A stretch of DNA of 64,000 nucleotides from Caballeronia cordobensis (GTDB taxonomy: Bacteria; Pseudomonadota; Gammaproteobacteria; Burkholderiales; Burkholderiaceae), in the NCBI RefSeq assembly GCF_001544575.2, contig NZ_FCNY02000019.1, forward strand, positions 1 to 64,000, written 5' to 3'. Position 1 is the stretch's first letter; each line of letters opens with the position of its first letter. This document shows positions 26,972 through 35,466 of the stretch, piece by piece. The translations under genes and the position numbers were made by a program. Under the pieces are notes generated by a model. The model saw only the letters and a program-made list of their open reading frames with translations, was not told where the DNA came from and searched no databases.

Positions 26972-28291
26972 TCAGATTGCGTGTGCATGTTCGTTGCCGT
27001 GCGCGGGTTCCGGCGCGGCGGGCACGAAGCGGTAATCGGCGTCCTGGTCGAGCACGCGTTGGGCGCGCGCCCGGTCGATGTCGTTCTCCCACACGGCGAC
27101 GACCACCGTCGCCACGCAGTTGCCGATCAGATTGGTGACGGCCCGCGCAATGCCGACGAACCAGTCGACCGGCAGGATCAGCACGAGGCCGAGCACGGGG
27201 ATCGCGGGAATCGCCGAAAGCGTTGCGGCAAGAATGACGATCGCCGAGCCGGGAATGCCGTGCGCGCCCTTCGACGTCACCAGCGAAACGAGCACGACGA
27301 CGATCAGGTCATGCATCGACAACGGCGTGTTGGTCGCCTGCGCGATGAAGATCACGGCGAGCGTGAGATAGATCGAAAAGCCGTCGAGGTTGAACGAGTA
27401 GCCGGTCGGAATCACGAGGCCGACGGTGGAATCCTTCACGCCCATCCATTCGAGCTTGCGCATGATCTGCGGCAGCACCGCATCCGACGAAGCCGTGCCG
27501 AGCACGATCGACAGTTCCTCGCGCAGATAGCGCACGAGCTTGAAGATCGAGAAGCCAGCCAGGCGCATCACGATCGCCAGCACGACGAACACGAACAGGA
27601 AGCAGCTCGCGTAGAACACCATCACGAGCAGGCCCAGTTGCTTGAGCGACGCCACGCCGTACTGGCCGGTGGTGAACGCAATCGCGCCGAGCACGCCGAG
27701 CGGCGCGAGCTTGATGATGAACGCCATGATGCGAAAGAACACGTTCGACAGTTCGTCGATGAAAACCGTCACGCGCTGGGCCTTCTCGCCGAGCATCGAG
27801 AGCGCCGCGCCGAACAAGATCGCGAACACGAGCACCTGAAGAATGTCGCCTTTCGCGAAGGCATCGATCGCGGTGTCCGGAATGATCTTCAGCAGGAAGC
27901 CCGCCGTGTCCTTCAGGCTCTTCGCGTGCTCCGTGTAGGTCGTGAGCGACGCCGCATTGAGCGTATGCAGATCGATGTTCATGCCGACGCCCGGCCGCGT
28001 GACCCACGCGAGAATCGCGCCGATGACGAGCGCGAGCGTGGTCATGATCTCGAAGTAGATCACGGCCTTCAGCCCGACGCGCCCGACCTTCTTGAGATCG
28101 CCCGCGCTCGCCATGCCGCTCACGACGACGCAGAACACGATCGGTGCGATCACCATCTTGATGAGCTTCAGAAAACCGTCGCCCAATGGCCGCAACGACT
28201 GGCCGAAATGCGGAAACAACGCGCCTACCACCACGCCGATGACCAGCGCGATCATCACTCTGCCGAACAGCGAATTCAGAAATCTCAACAC
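26972..28291 (-). CDS. dctA: DctA-family (DAACS) dicarboxylate:cation symporter
   Basis: Inner-membrane symporter of the C4-dicarboxylate/glutamate family, 439 residues from the GTG at 28291, which follows a GAGGAG site; the open frame runs 34 codons further without likeness. Family motifs: LIKMVIAPIVFCVVVSGMAS (about residues 42-61), and the re-entrant/substrate region VIPTGYSFNLDGFSIYLTLA (about residues 297-316). First gene of an operon with allantoicase and ureidoglycolate lyase. DctA itself carries succinate, fumarate and malate (and orotate). The position suggests uptake of a ureide or a product such as a glyoxylate-derived acid; that is inference. Confidence 0.88.
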   Translation of the reverse strand: MLRFLNSLFGRVMIALVIGVVVGALFPHFGQSLRPLGDGFLKLIKMVIAPIVFCVVVSGMASAGDLKKVGRVGLKAVIYFEIMTTLALVIGAILAWVTRPGVGMNIDLHTLNAASLTTYTEHAKSLKDTAGFLLKIIPDTAIDAFAKGDILQVLVFAILFGAALSMLGEKAQRVTVFIDELSNVFFRIMAFIIKLAPLGVLGAIAFTTGQYGVASLKQLGLLVMVFYASCFLFVFVVLAIVMRLAGFSIFKLVRYLREELSIVLGTASSDAVLPQIMRKLEWMGVKDSTVGLVIPTGYSFNLDGFSIYLTLAVIFIAQATNTPLSMHDLIVVVLVSLVTSKGAHGIPGSAIVILAATLSAIPAIPVLGLVLILPVDWFVGIARAVTNLIGNCVATVVVAVWENDIDRARAQRVLDQDADYRFVPAAPEPAHGNEHAHAI

Positions 28292-28336
28292 GACCGTCTC
28301 CTCGTGTAATGTCCCAGGATCAGAGCAACTGTTCCG

Positions 28337-28351
28337 ACTGGTCGGACCAGT
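28337..28351. promoter_or_regulatory. Candidate FadR-type operator 1 upstream of dctA-alc-allA
   Basis: Perfect palindrome ACTGGTC-G-GACCAGT, matching the TGGTC-N-GACCA form bound by FadR-subfamily GntR regulators (PdhR, LldR and relatives). It is 46 bases upstream of the dctA GTG, suited to repress leftward transcription. Confidence 0.65.
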
Positions 28352-28488
28352 GCTGTGATGGGGAATATTAGAAAGCCGATATAACCCAGTCAAGGAAGTC
28401 CTCGTAACGGTTTACCCTGTCTAAAGCAGGCACGGAAATGCACGCCAGACGGTCGTTCACACGGGCGCGCGGGACGCGCATACAATGG

Positions 28489-28499
28489 CGGTCAGACCG
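28489..28499. promoter_or_regulatory. Candidate FadR-type operator 2 upstream of the GntR gene
   Basis: CGGTCAGACCG has the same GGTC-N-GACC core as operator 1 and lies 20 bases before the regulator ATG, suggesting autoregulation. Shorter symmetry than operator 1. Confidence 0.5.
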
Positions 28500-28519
28500 G
28501 CCAATACAGTTTTCTTCTT

Positions 28520-29215
28520 ATGAAAAACGTTCCTCACACCGTGACCGACGCCGCGATCGCCACGATTCGCGAGCGCATCGAATCGAGCGTGTATCCGGTC
28601 GGGAGCCTGCTGCCGGCGCAGCGGCAACTATCGGAGGAACTGGCGATCAGCCGGGCGTCGCTGCGCGAGGCGCTTTCCACGCTCGAAGCGCTCGGCATGC
28701 TGCATATCCGTCCGGGCAAAGGCGTGTACGTGAGCAGCGCGCAGGCAAGCAACGCGCACCCGTGGCGTTTCGCGGATCAGGCGTCGTTGCCCGATACGTA
28801 TCAGATGCGGTTTGCGCTCGAAGGATTCGTCGCGCGGCTGGCGGCGCATTCCATCGGCGATGCGGATATCGACTGGCTCGACGACAATCTCGATTCGCTG
28901 CATGGCGCGTTGACGGAATCCGCGCTCGAAGAAGCCGCGCAACTGGATTTCGCGTTCCACATGCGTATCGTGAGTCTCGCGGGCAATGCGGCGATCGAAT
29001 CGATTCTGCGCGGCAGCGCCGACATCATGAAGGAAAGCCAGCGCCTGCCGTTCTATCGGCGTGAGCTGGTGCTCTCGACGTACCACGAACACGCGGTAAT
29101 CATCGAGGCATTGAAGGCGCGCGACGGCGAAAAGGCGGGACGCGCGATCGAAGGCCATATCGTGAATGCCGCGCAGCGCGCGGGCGTCCACTTTCCCGTT
29201 CCGAACAAGGCATAA
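28520..29215 (+). CDS. GntR-family (FadR subfamily) regulator of the ureide operon
   Basis: 231 residues. The N-terminal winged helix-turn-helix (about residues 15-75) includes LPAQRQLSEELAISRASLRE; the C-terminal FCD domain (about 90-220) has His and Asp residues typical of metal/acid-binding members (DFAFHMRIVSLAGN, STYHEHAVIIEAL, GHIVNAA). Divergent from the dctA-alc-allA operon with two matching palindromes between, so it probably controls that operon in response to a ureide or carboxylate. The stop codon overlaps the A run of the gapA terminator. Specific effector unknown. Confidence 0.9.
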   Translation: MKNVPHTVTDAAIATIRERIESSVYPVGSLLPAQRQLSEELAISRASLREALSTLEALGMLHIRPGKGVYVSSAQASNAHPWRFADQASLPDTYQMRFALEGFVARLAAHSIGDADIDWLDDNLDSLHGALTESALEEAAQLDFAFHMRIVSLAGNAAIESILRGSADIMKESQRLPFYRRELVLSTYHEHAVIIEALKARDGEKAGRAIEGHIVNAAQRAGVHFPVPNKA

Positions 29216-29238
29216 AAAAAGCCGCTCCGAAGAGCGGC
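29214..29238 (-). terminator. Rho-independent terminator of gapA
   Basis: Stem GCCGCTC / GAGCGGC (29221-29227, 29232-29238) with loop CGAA. On the minus strand a run of seven T follows (complement of 29214-29220). It shares bases with the stop codon of the convergent GntR gene. Confidence 0.88.
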
Positions 29239-29266
29239 TCCATGCACGGCTTGAACGCAGCGAAAC

Positions 29267-30277
29267 TTACTTCGCGTTCGCGAGCGCCACGGCCGTATCC
29301 AGCATGCGGTTCGAGAAACCCCACTCGTTGTCGTACCAGCTCGACACCTTCACGAGACGGCCCGACACCTTCGTGAGCGTCGAATCGAACGTCGACGAAG
29401 CCGGGTTGTGGTTGTAGTCGATCGAGACCAGCGGCGCGTCGTTGTAGCCGAGGACGCCCTTCAGTTCGCCTTCCGACGCTTCCTTCATGATCTTGTTGAT
29501 TTCTTCGACCGACGTGTCGCGCGCGGCGATGAACGACAGATCGACAACCGACACGTTGATCGTCGGGACGCGGATTGCGTAACCGTCCAGCTTGCCGTTC
29601 AGTTCCGGCAGCACGAGGCCGACCGCCGAAGCCGCGCCCGTCTTCGTCGGGATCTGGCTGTGCGTGGCCGAGCGCGCGCGGCGCAGGTCTTCGTGATACA
29701 CGTCCGTCAGAACCTGGTCGTTCGTGTAGGCGTGGATCGTGGTCATCAGACCGTTCACGAGGCCGATCTTGTCGTTCAGCGGCTTGACGAGCGGCGCGAG
29801 GCAGTTCGTCGTGCACGATGCGTTCGAGATCACCGTGTCCGATGCCTTCAGCACGTTGTGGTTCACGCCGTACACGATGGTCGCGTCCACGTCCTTGCCG
29901 CCCGGCGCCGAGATGATGACCTTCTTGGCGCCGCCCTTGATGTGCGCGCTGGCCTTTTCCTTCGTCGTGAAAAAGCCCGTGCACTCCAGCACCACGTCGA
30001 CCTTCAGCTCGCCCCACGGCAGCTCGGCCGGGTTGCGGTTCGCCAGCACGCGGATCTTGTCGCCGTTGACGACGAGGTAATCGCCGTCCACCGACACTTC
30101 GCCCGGGAACTTGCCGTGCGCCGTGTCGTACTGCGTCAGGTGCGCGTTGGTCTTGGCGTCGCCGAGGTCGTTGATGGCGACGATCTCGATGTCATGCTTC
30201 TTGCCGTTCTCGTAGAAGGCGCGCAGCGTGTTGCGGCCGATCCGGCCGTAGCCGTTGATTGCAACGCGAATCGTCAT
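29267..30277 (-). CDS. gapA: Glyceraldehyde-3-phosphate dehydrogenase (type I)
   Basis: NAD-dependent oxidation of glyceraldehyde 3-phosphate in glycolysis and below the Entner-Doudoroff aldolase. 336 residues; NAD fold starts VAINGYGRIGRNTLRAFYEN (about residues 5-24); catalytic cysteine in SNASCTTNCLAP (about residue 153); WYDNEWGFSNRM near the C-terminus. Only 47 bases separate it from tkt upstream, so tkt-gapA form a central-carbon operon. Confidence 0.97.
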   Translation of the reverse strand: MTIRVAINGYGRIGRNTLRAFYENGKKHDIEIVAINDLGDAKTNAHLTQYDTAHGKFPGEVSVDGDYLVVNGDKIRVLANRNPAELPWGELKVDVVLECTGFFTTKEKASAHIKGGAKKVIISAPGGKDVDATIVYGVNHNVLKASDTVISNASCTTNCLAPLVKPLNDKIGLVNGLMTTIHAYTNDQVLTDVYHEDLRRARSATHSQIPTKTGAASAVGLVLPELNGKLDGYAIRVPTINVSVVDLSFIAARDTSVEEINKIMKEASEGELKGVLGYNDAPLVSIDYNHNPASSTFDSTLTKVSGRLVKVSSWYDNEWGFSNRMLDTAVALANAK

Positions 30278-30324
30278 GGTCTATCTCCTTGGCTTAAAAA
30301 AACCTGCTTCGCTGACCGCGGATT

Positions 30325-32379
30325 TTACGCCGCGGCGAGGACGGACTTGGCCGTCGCGACAACATGTTCCACCGTGAATCCGAAGTGCTTGAACAGCGCG
30401 CCCGCCGGGGCCGACTCGCCGAACGTGTCGATGCCGACCACGCCGCCTTCCAGGCCCACGTACTTGCGCCAGAAATCGGTCACGCCCGCCTCGATCGCCA
30501 CGCGCGCCACCCCCTTCGGCAGCACGCGCTCGCGGTATTCGGCGTCCTGCTTGTCGAAGACATTCGTGCAGGGCATCGACACGACGCGTGCGCCGATGCC
30601 TTCCTTCGCGAGCGCCTCCACGGCTTCCATCGCGAGCTGCACTTCCGAGCCGGTCGCGAGGAGGATGATCTTGCGCGCGGGGATGTCGTCGTTCCAGTCG
30701 CGCAGCACGTAGCCGCCCTTCGCGATGTTGGCGATCTGCACGTCGTTGCGCGCCGAGAATTGCAGATTCTGGCGGCTGAAGATCAGCGTCGACGGACCCT
30801 GATGCGCGATCGCATGCGTCCACGCGACGGCCGTTTCGACCGTATCGGCCGGGCGCCACGTCTGCAGATTCGGAATCAGGCGCAGGCTCGAAACATGTTC
30901 GACCGACTGGTGCGTCGGGCCGTCTTCACCGAGGCCGATGGAATCGTGCGTGAACACGAAGATCGAGCGCGACTTCATCAGCGCGGCCACGCGCAGCGCA
31001 TTGCGGCTGTAGTCGGAGAACGTCAGGAACGTGCCGCCGAACGGACGATAGCCGCCATGCAGCGCGATACCGTTGATGGCCGCGCTCATGCCGAATTCGC
31101 GCACGCCGTAATTGATGTGATTGCCCCACTGGATGCCCGCGTGCGCCGGGTTCGCGTTTTCCGCGTCGCCCGCCGCGCGAACGGCCTTCGATGCCTTCCA
31201 GTTGGTGAGGTTCGAACCGGTCAGGTCGGCCGAACCGCCGAGCAGTTCCGGCAACGCGGCCGCGAGACCTTCGATCGTGTTCTGCGATGCCTTGCGCGTC
31301 GCGACGGTCTCGGCCTTCTGGTTCGCGTCCTCGATGATCTTGGCGGCGGCCTGCGCCCAGTCAGCGGGCAATTCGCCCTTCATGCGGCGCGTGAATTCGG
31401 CGGCTTCGGCCGCGTACTTCGCGCGATAGGCGTCGAACGCCGCGTTCCACTCGGTTTCGACGTGCTTGCCTTGTTCCTTCGCGTCCCACGCCGCGTACAC
31501 TTCCTGCGGAATCTCGAACGGACCAAAGTTCCAGCCGATCGCCGCGCGCGTCGCCGCGATTTCCTTGTCGCCGAGCGGCGCGCCGTGCGCGTCGTGACCG
31601 CCCGCCTTGGTCGGCGCGCCCTTGCCGATGACCGTGCGGCAGCAAATCAGCGTCGGCTTGTCCGACTTCTTCGCTTGCGCGATCGCCGCATCCACCGCTT
31701 CGACGCTATGGCCGTCCACCGCGCGGATCACGTTCCAGCCATACGCTTCGAAGCGCTTCGGCGTGTCGTCGTGGAACCAGTGCTCGACGTGGCCGTCGAT
31801 CGAAATACCGTTGTCGTCGTAGAGCGCGATCAGTTTGTTCAGCTTCAGCGTGCCCGCGAGCGAACAGGCTTCGTGCGAGATGCCTTCCATCAGGCAGCCG
31901 TCGCCGAGGAACACGTACGTGTGGTGATCGACGATCTTCGCGTCCGCCTTGTTGAACTCGGCGGCGAGCAGCGCTTCGGCGAGCGCCATGCCGACCGCAT
32001 TGCCCACGCCCTGGCCGAGCGGGCCGGTGGTGGTTTCGACGCCCGGCGTCATGCCGACTTCCGGATGCCCCGGCGTCTTCGAATGCAACTGGCGGAAATT
32101 CTTCAGTTCGCTCATCGGCAGGTCATAGCCGGTGAGGTGCAGCAGCGAATACAGCAACATGGAACCATGACCGTTCGACAGAACGAAACGGTCGCGATCG
32201 AACCAGTGCGGATTCGTCGGATTGTGCTTCAGATGACGCGACCACAGCGCGACGCCGATTTCCGCCATGCCCATGGGCATGCCTGGGTGTCCGGAATTGG
32301 CTTGTTGAACGGCGTCCATGGCGAGCGCGCGGATTGCGTTGGCCATGAGGGCGGTTTGGCTGGAAGTCGGGGTCGTCAT
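30325..32379 (-). CDS. tkt: Transketolase
   Basis: Thiamine-diphosphate enzyme of the pentose phosphate pathway. 684 residues from the ATG at 32379 (the open frame runs 32 codons further). Motifs: ANSGHPGMPMGMAEIGVALW (about residues 26-45), GPLGQGVGNAVGMALAE, the diphosphate-binding GDGCLMEGISHEACSLAG (about 162-179), and SRNALRVAALMKSRSIFVFT then HDSIGLGEDGPTHQ of the pyrimidine-binding domain. Followed by gapA on the same strand. Confidence 0.97.
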   Translation of the reverse strand: MTTPTSSQTALMANAIRALAMDAVQQANSGHPGMPMGMAEIGVALWSRHLKHNPTNPHWFDRDRFVLSNGHGSMLLYSLLHLTGYDLPMSELKNFRQLHSKTPGHPEVGMTPGVETTTGPLGQGVGNAVGMALAEALLAAEFNKADAKIVDHHTYVFLGDGCLMEGISHEACSLAGTLKLNKLIALYDDNGISIDGHVEHWFHDDTPKRFEAYGWNVIRAVDGHSVEAVDAAIAQAKKSDKPTLICCRTVIGKGAPTKAGGHDAHGAPLGDKEIAATRAAIGWNFGPFEIPQEVYAAWDAKEQGKHVETEWNAAFDAYRAKYAAEAAEFTRRMKGELPADWAQAAAKIIEDANQKAETVATRKASQNTIEGLAAALPELLGGSADLTGSNLTNWKASKAVRAAGDAENANPAHAGIQWGNHINYGVREFGMSAAINGIALHGGYRPFGGTFLTFSDYSRNALRVAALMKSRSIFVFTHDSIGLGEDGPTHQSVEHVSSLRLIPNLQTWRPADTVETAVAWTHAIAHQGPSTLIFSRQNLQFSARNDVQIANIAKGGYVLRDWNDDIPARKIILLATGSEVQLAMEAVEALAKEGIGARVVSMPCTNVFDKQDAEYRERVLPKGVARVAIEAGVTDFWRKYVGLEGGVVGIDTFGESAPAGALFKHFGFTVEHVVATAKSVLAAA

Positions 32380-32767
32380 GTCGTATCGAGTGCTTCGGGC
32401 TGGAACTGGAATGATGCGTGGTGAATCCGAGCGTCGTAACTGACCGTCGTAAGTAAGGCGCCGGACCCGCGGCACACAACGCTTTCAGGACCGGAACGAC
32501 GAGAAACGACGAGGATCGTGAGCCCGTCATTCTAGCAGACCAGTCCGATTGACACCCGCCGGCGGGCAGCCCCCGAACGCATCGGCGCGCCTCGCGCGGG
32601 CACGTTCCGTGCAGCGAAAGCCGGCAAAACGCCACCTTACACGATCCTGTACGCCGCCAGCGGACGTACATTCGGCGAAATCCGTCCTCGACGTGGCGGC
32701 GAATGTTCGTACGGCTTCGTGGCAAAATGTTTGTCAACGTGCAGCAAGGCTTCAAGGAGTGTTTTCG
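32380..32767. other. Divergent promoter region between tkt and the VOC gene
   Basis: No gene seen. Contains two nearby copies of CGTCGTAA (about 32433-32453) upstream of tkt and presumably promoters in both directions; no clear operator recognised. Confidence 0.4.
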
Positions 32768-33181
32768 ATGACCGACCCTCGCCCCGCCGACGTGCCCTGG
32801 CTCACTCCGTACCTCACCGTGCGCGACGCGCGCGTGAGCATCGCGTTCTATGAGAAGGCGCTAGGCTTCGCGGTGCGCGACAGCGTGAACGACGACGGCA
32901 CGATCATCCACGTCGAGATGACCTATCGCGGGCAGTTGATCGTGATGTTCGCGCCCGAAGGCGCATACGGCTCGCAGGCGCGCACGCCGAAAAGCGCGGG
33001 GCAGATGGCGCCGCAGTCGTTCTATCTTTACGTGGACGACGTCGATGCGATCTTCCACAAGGCGCTCGCGGTCGGCGCGAAGGCGCTCATCGAGCCGCAG
33101 GACCAGTTCTGGGGCGACCGCTTCGCGCAGATTGAAGATCCGGACGGTTATCGCTGGGCGATCGCGCGGCATCTACGCTGA
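32768..33181 (+). CDS. VOC (glyoxalase/bleomycin resistance) family protein
   Basis: 137 residues with two beta-alpha-beta-beta-beta modules of the vicinal oxygen chelate fold: LTPYLTVRDARVSIAFYEKA at about residues 11-30, and SFYLYVDDVDAIFHKALAVG then AKALIEPQDQFWGDRFAQIE in the second half, ending DPDGYRWAIARHLR. This resembles PhnB-like/uncharacterised glyoxalase-superfamily proteins. The ATG at 32768 follows AAGGAG. Substrate is unknown; nothing in the neighbourhood points to one. Confidence 0.88.
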   Translation: MTDPRPADVPWLTPYLTVRDARVSIAFYEKALGFAVRDSVNDDGTIIHVEMTYRGQLIVMFAPEGAYGSQARTPKSAGQMAPQSFYLYVDDVDAIFHKALAVGAKALIEPQDQFWGDRFAQIEDPDGYRWAIARHLR

Positions 33182-33232
33182 GTTTCAGGCAATTTCACTA
33201 TCCGCGGACAACCGGTCCGCGATCGAACCTAC

Positions 33233-33970
33233 ATGCCACGATTTCATGTCGACGGCCCGCTTTCCGTGGGTCAAACCTTAGCCCTTCCCGACGACGTCGT
33301 GCGCCACGTGCACGTCCTGCGCCTGCAAACGGGCGATCCGATCACGCTCTTCGATGGCGCTGGCGGCGAATATCGCGGCACGCTCGTCGATATCGCGAAA
33401 CGCGCGGCGACGGCGCGCCTCGACGAGCACAGCGATCGCGAGGCGGAGCCGCCCTATCGCGTGACGCTCGCGCAAGGCGTGGCGGGCGGCGACAAGATGG
33501 ACTGGCTGATCGAGAAGGCGGTGGAACTCGGCGTCGCCGGCATTGCGCCGATCACGGCGGAGCGCGGCGTCGTGCGGCTCGCAGGGGAGCGCGCGCTGCG
33601 GCGTCAGGCGCACTGGCAGGCGCTCACGCGAGCGGCCTGCGAGCAATGCGGACGCAACCGCGTGCCCGACGTCGCGCCGCCGCGCGATCTCGACGCCTGG
33701 CTCGCCGACCTGCCCGCCGCGACCGATGGCGAATGGCGGCTTTTGCTGTCGCCGCGCGCCGAAGTGAATTTCGCGTCCTTGCCCGCCGATGCGCCGCGCG
33801 GCCCGGTGACGTTGCTCATCGGCCCCGAAGCCGGTTTTTCGCCTGCGGAAGAAAGCGCGATCGTCGAGGCGGGTTTCGCCGCGCTCGGACTCGGCCCGCG
33901 CGTGCTGCGCACCGAGACGGCGGGCATTGCAGTGCTCGCCGCATTGGCCGCGCGCTGGGGCGGCTGGTAA
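33233..33970 (+). CDS. rsmE: 16S rRNA (uracil1498-N3)-methyltransferase
   Basis: SPOUT-class methyltransferase modifying U1498 in the ribosomal decoding site. 245 residues: N-terminal PUA-like part (MPRFHVDGPLSVGQTLALPD, HVLRLQTGDPITLFDG) and the SPOUT knot with KAVELGVAGIAPITAERGVV, LLIGPEAGFSPAEESAIVEA and LGPRVLRTETAG near the C-terminus. Follows the VOC gene by 51 bases and ends at a bidirectional terminator. Confidence 0.95.
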   Translation: MPRFHVDGPLSVGQTLALPDDVVRHVHVLRLQTGDPITLFDGAGGEYRGTLVDIAKRAATARLDEHSDREAEPPYRVTLAQGVAGGDKMDWLIEKAVELGVAGIAPITAERGVVRLAGERALRRQAHWQALTRAACEQCGRNRVPDVAPPRDLDAWLADLPAATDGEWRLLLSPRAEVNFASLPADAPRGPVTLLIGPEAGFSPAEESAIVEAGFAALGLGPRVLRTETAGIAVLAALAARWGGW

Positions 33971-33990
33971 ATTTCGCGACGCCCAAAACG

Positions 33991-34025
33991 AAAAAGCCCG
34001 ATGGACCGCGCCATCGGGCTTTTTT
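33991..34025. terminator. Bidirectional terminator between rsmE and the barstar gene
   Basis: Stem AAAAAGCCCGATGG / CCATCGGGCTTTTT (33991-34004, 34011-34024) with loop ACCGCG; T-runs on both strands serve the two convergent genes. Confidence 0.93.
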
Positions 34026-34039
34026 GAGCGTTGCCGCCG

Positions 34040-34606
34040 TCAGACGAACGAATAGAACACGCGGAAAGCCACTTTCCGTTCGGCCCAGAACTCCGCGGCG
34101 TCTCGAAATACGTCGAGCAGGACTTCGCGGCCTTCCTTATCGAACTTCTGCGCGATCGGCAGTTGTTCGAGCACGATCACGAAGCCCGGCTGCGAGCCCG
34201 CCTGCTGAACGAGATCGGTGAGCGAATCGTACAGCGCGTCGTAGTTCTTGCCGAAATGCTTGGGAAAGAGAAAGGAGAGTGCGATGGTCTCGAGCACTTC
34301 CTGCTTGCTCTGCGCCTGGCCGAGATACGCGTAGAGAAAATGCTGGCCGAGGCGGCTGGCTTCGTCCGCGAGCTCCTGCACGCGGAACGCGCGTATCGAC
34401 TGCACGATGTTCGGCCGCACCGTCGCGAACAGCGCTTCCGGATCGCCCTCTTGCAGATGGGACTCCTCAGGCCTGGTCTCGTCGTCGGGTCTGTTGTCGT
34501 GTTCTGTCATGCGTAGCCGCAATACTCGCTGGAACAGGTTGCCATCGCCGGTGGCGAAAAGATCACTCGCGACGCTGTGGTCGTGCGCGTAGATGTTGTC
34601 GCTCAT
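34040..34606 (-). CDS. Barstar-family RNase inhibitor
   Basis: Probable immunity protein for the RNase encoded just upstream. 188 residues from the ATG at 34606; a TTG at 34633 overlapping the RNase stop is less likely. The C-terminal 90 residues or so form the barstar fold: FLFPKHFGKNYDALYDSLTD (about residues 108-127), with the conserved N-Y-D-A-L-x-D pattern whose Asp residues plug the RNase active site, then PGFVIVLEQLPIAQ and AFRVFYSFV. The N-terminal 75 residues are not in classical barstar and are of unknown use. Cytoplasmic. Confidence 0.9.
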   Translation of the reverse strand: MSDNIYAHDHSVASDLFATGDGNLFQRVLRLRMTEHDNRPDDETRPEESHLQEGDPEALFATVRPNIVQSIRAFRVQELADEASRLGQHFLYAYLGQAQSKQEVLETIALSFLFPKHFGKNYDALYDSLTDLVQQAGSQPGFVIVLEQLPIAQKFDKEGREVLLDVFRDAAEFWAERKVAFRVFYSFV

Positions 34607-34622
34607 GCCGTTAATCCCGTAA

Positions 34623-35099
34623 TTAATCCGCAATACGTTTGAAACTGGAGTAGTGGTCGTCCGAGTAGTAGCAATCGCCGGTCTGTCTCTTCGGGCCGCC
34701 GCACACGATCCGGCGCGCGCCGCGATCCCTCGCGCGAGGCGTGGGAACGGTGTATTCGTGGTAGTAGCCGCGTGGATGCCGCGGAAGCAAACGCTCGCGA
34801 TTGCCGAACACGACGCCGTCCTTCTCGTAAGGGAAAGGGCCGCCCGCTTCGATCAGCCGCAATGTCGCGACCGCCTGCCTGGGCAACTGCGCAATGTGGA
34901 CGGTGGCCAGCCCGTCAACCGGCCCGCCGGTCGCTCCCGGCTGCCGCACCTGCGGCTCCTGGACCGACTCCGCCTGCGAAACCGGCAACGGACTCGCCGA
35001 AGCAACCGGCTCCCCGACGCTTCGAGGCTCGTCCTTGCCGCACGCGCCCAGAAAGACGCTCAGGGCGACGATAGAGGCGAGTGCCCTCGCGCGTATCAC
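34623..35099 (-). CDS. Barnase/RNase N1-type guanyl-specific ribonuclease with lipoprotein-like signal
   Basis: The exported product begins with a signal of about 20 residues ending in the lipobox LGAC (Cys at about position 20) and a Ser/Pro/Gln linker. The microbial RNase domain occupies the last 85 residues or so: FGNRERLLPRHPRGYYHEYT (general-base Glu in HEYT), GARRIVCGG (Arg) and YYSDDHYSSFKRIAD (catalytic His), equivalent to Glu73, Arg87 and His102 of barnase. Two cysteines flank the last loop. Start: GTG at 35099, or the TTG one codon earlier with slightly better spacing to AGGA. Coupled to the downstream barstar gene. Role is uncertain: nutrient RNase or anti-competitor toxin. Confidence 0.9.
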   Translation of the reverse strand: MIRARALASIVALSVFLGACGKDEPRSVGEPVASASPLPVSQAESVQEPQVRQPGATGGPVDGLATVHIAQLPRQAVATLRLIEAGGPFPYEKDGVVFGNRERLLPRHPRGYYHEYTVPTPRARDRGARRIVCGGPKRQTGDCYYSDDHYSSFKRIAD

Positions 35100-35301
35100 C
35101 AAGCGGTTGTCCTCGCGTTACACCAGAATCCGGCGACCATGAAAGATGTAAGGGTATCGCTAATGACAGAGCGAAGCAACGTTGCGCGGAAAATCGGAAT
35201 TTTTTTCTCAATTTTGGTCTGTTGTGCAATTCCGAACGGAGTTTGCTTTAACGATTTAGCCCAAATCTGAGAGATTTTTATCTTGCCCGAGATAATAATT
35301 T

Positions 35302-35457
35302 CGCTGTGGAATCTTGAGGCCTCTGGGCGGGTTGCCTCACCCGTCGCCAGCTTCACGGCAGCGCGCTCTGCCGCCGGTTCTGCCTTTATGCGGTTATTAG
35401 CAGACAAGTTCCTGCTTCTCGCAAGCGTGCCGTGGTCACACGGCACGCTCTTTTTTT
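35302..35457 (+). ncRNA. Candidate structured small RNA opposite to its neighbours
   Basis: The 414-base gap between the RNase and maeB genes (both minus strand) holds a plus-strand terminator with no gene before it. Upstream are compact foldings. GGAA-U-CUUG (35308-35316) pairs with CAAGUUCC (35405-35412) as a closing stem. CUGGGCGGGU (35323-35332) pairs with ACCCGUCGCCAG (35339-35350). CGGCAG (35356-35361) pairs with CUGCCG (35368-35373). A possible -10 GATAAT at 35291-35296 would place the 5' end near 35302, giving about 155 nt. I do not recognise the family; 6S RNA-like size, but I could not match its central bubble. 5' end is a guess. Confidence 0.5.
35425..35457 (+). terminator. Strong plus-strand rho-independent terminator
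   Basis: Perfect 10-bp stem GCGTGCCGTG / CACGGCACGC (35425-35434, 35439-35448), loop GTCA, then TCTTTTTTT. No protein gene on the plus strand ends here, so it most likely ends the candidate small RNA. Confidence 0.88.
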
Positions 35458-35466
35458 GCCCGGACA

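Noticed and set aside
35302..35457. Identification of the folded RNA as 6S RNA
   Set aside because: Size and closing stem are compatible, but the interior shows two local hairpins rather than the single rod with a central bubble, so the name was not used.
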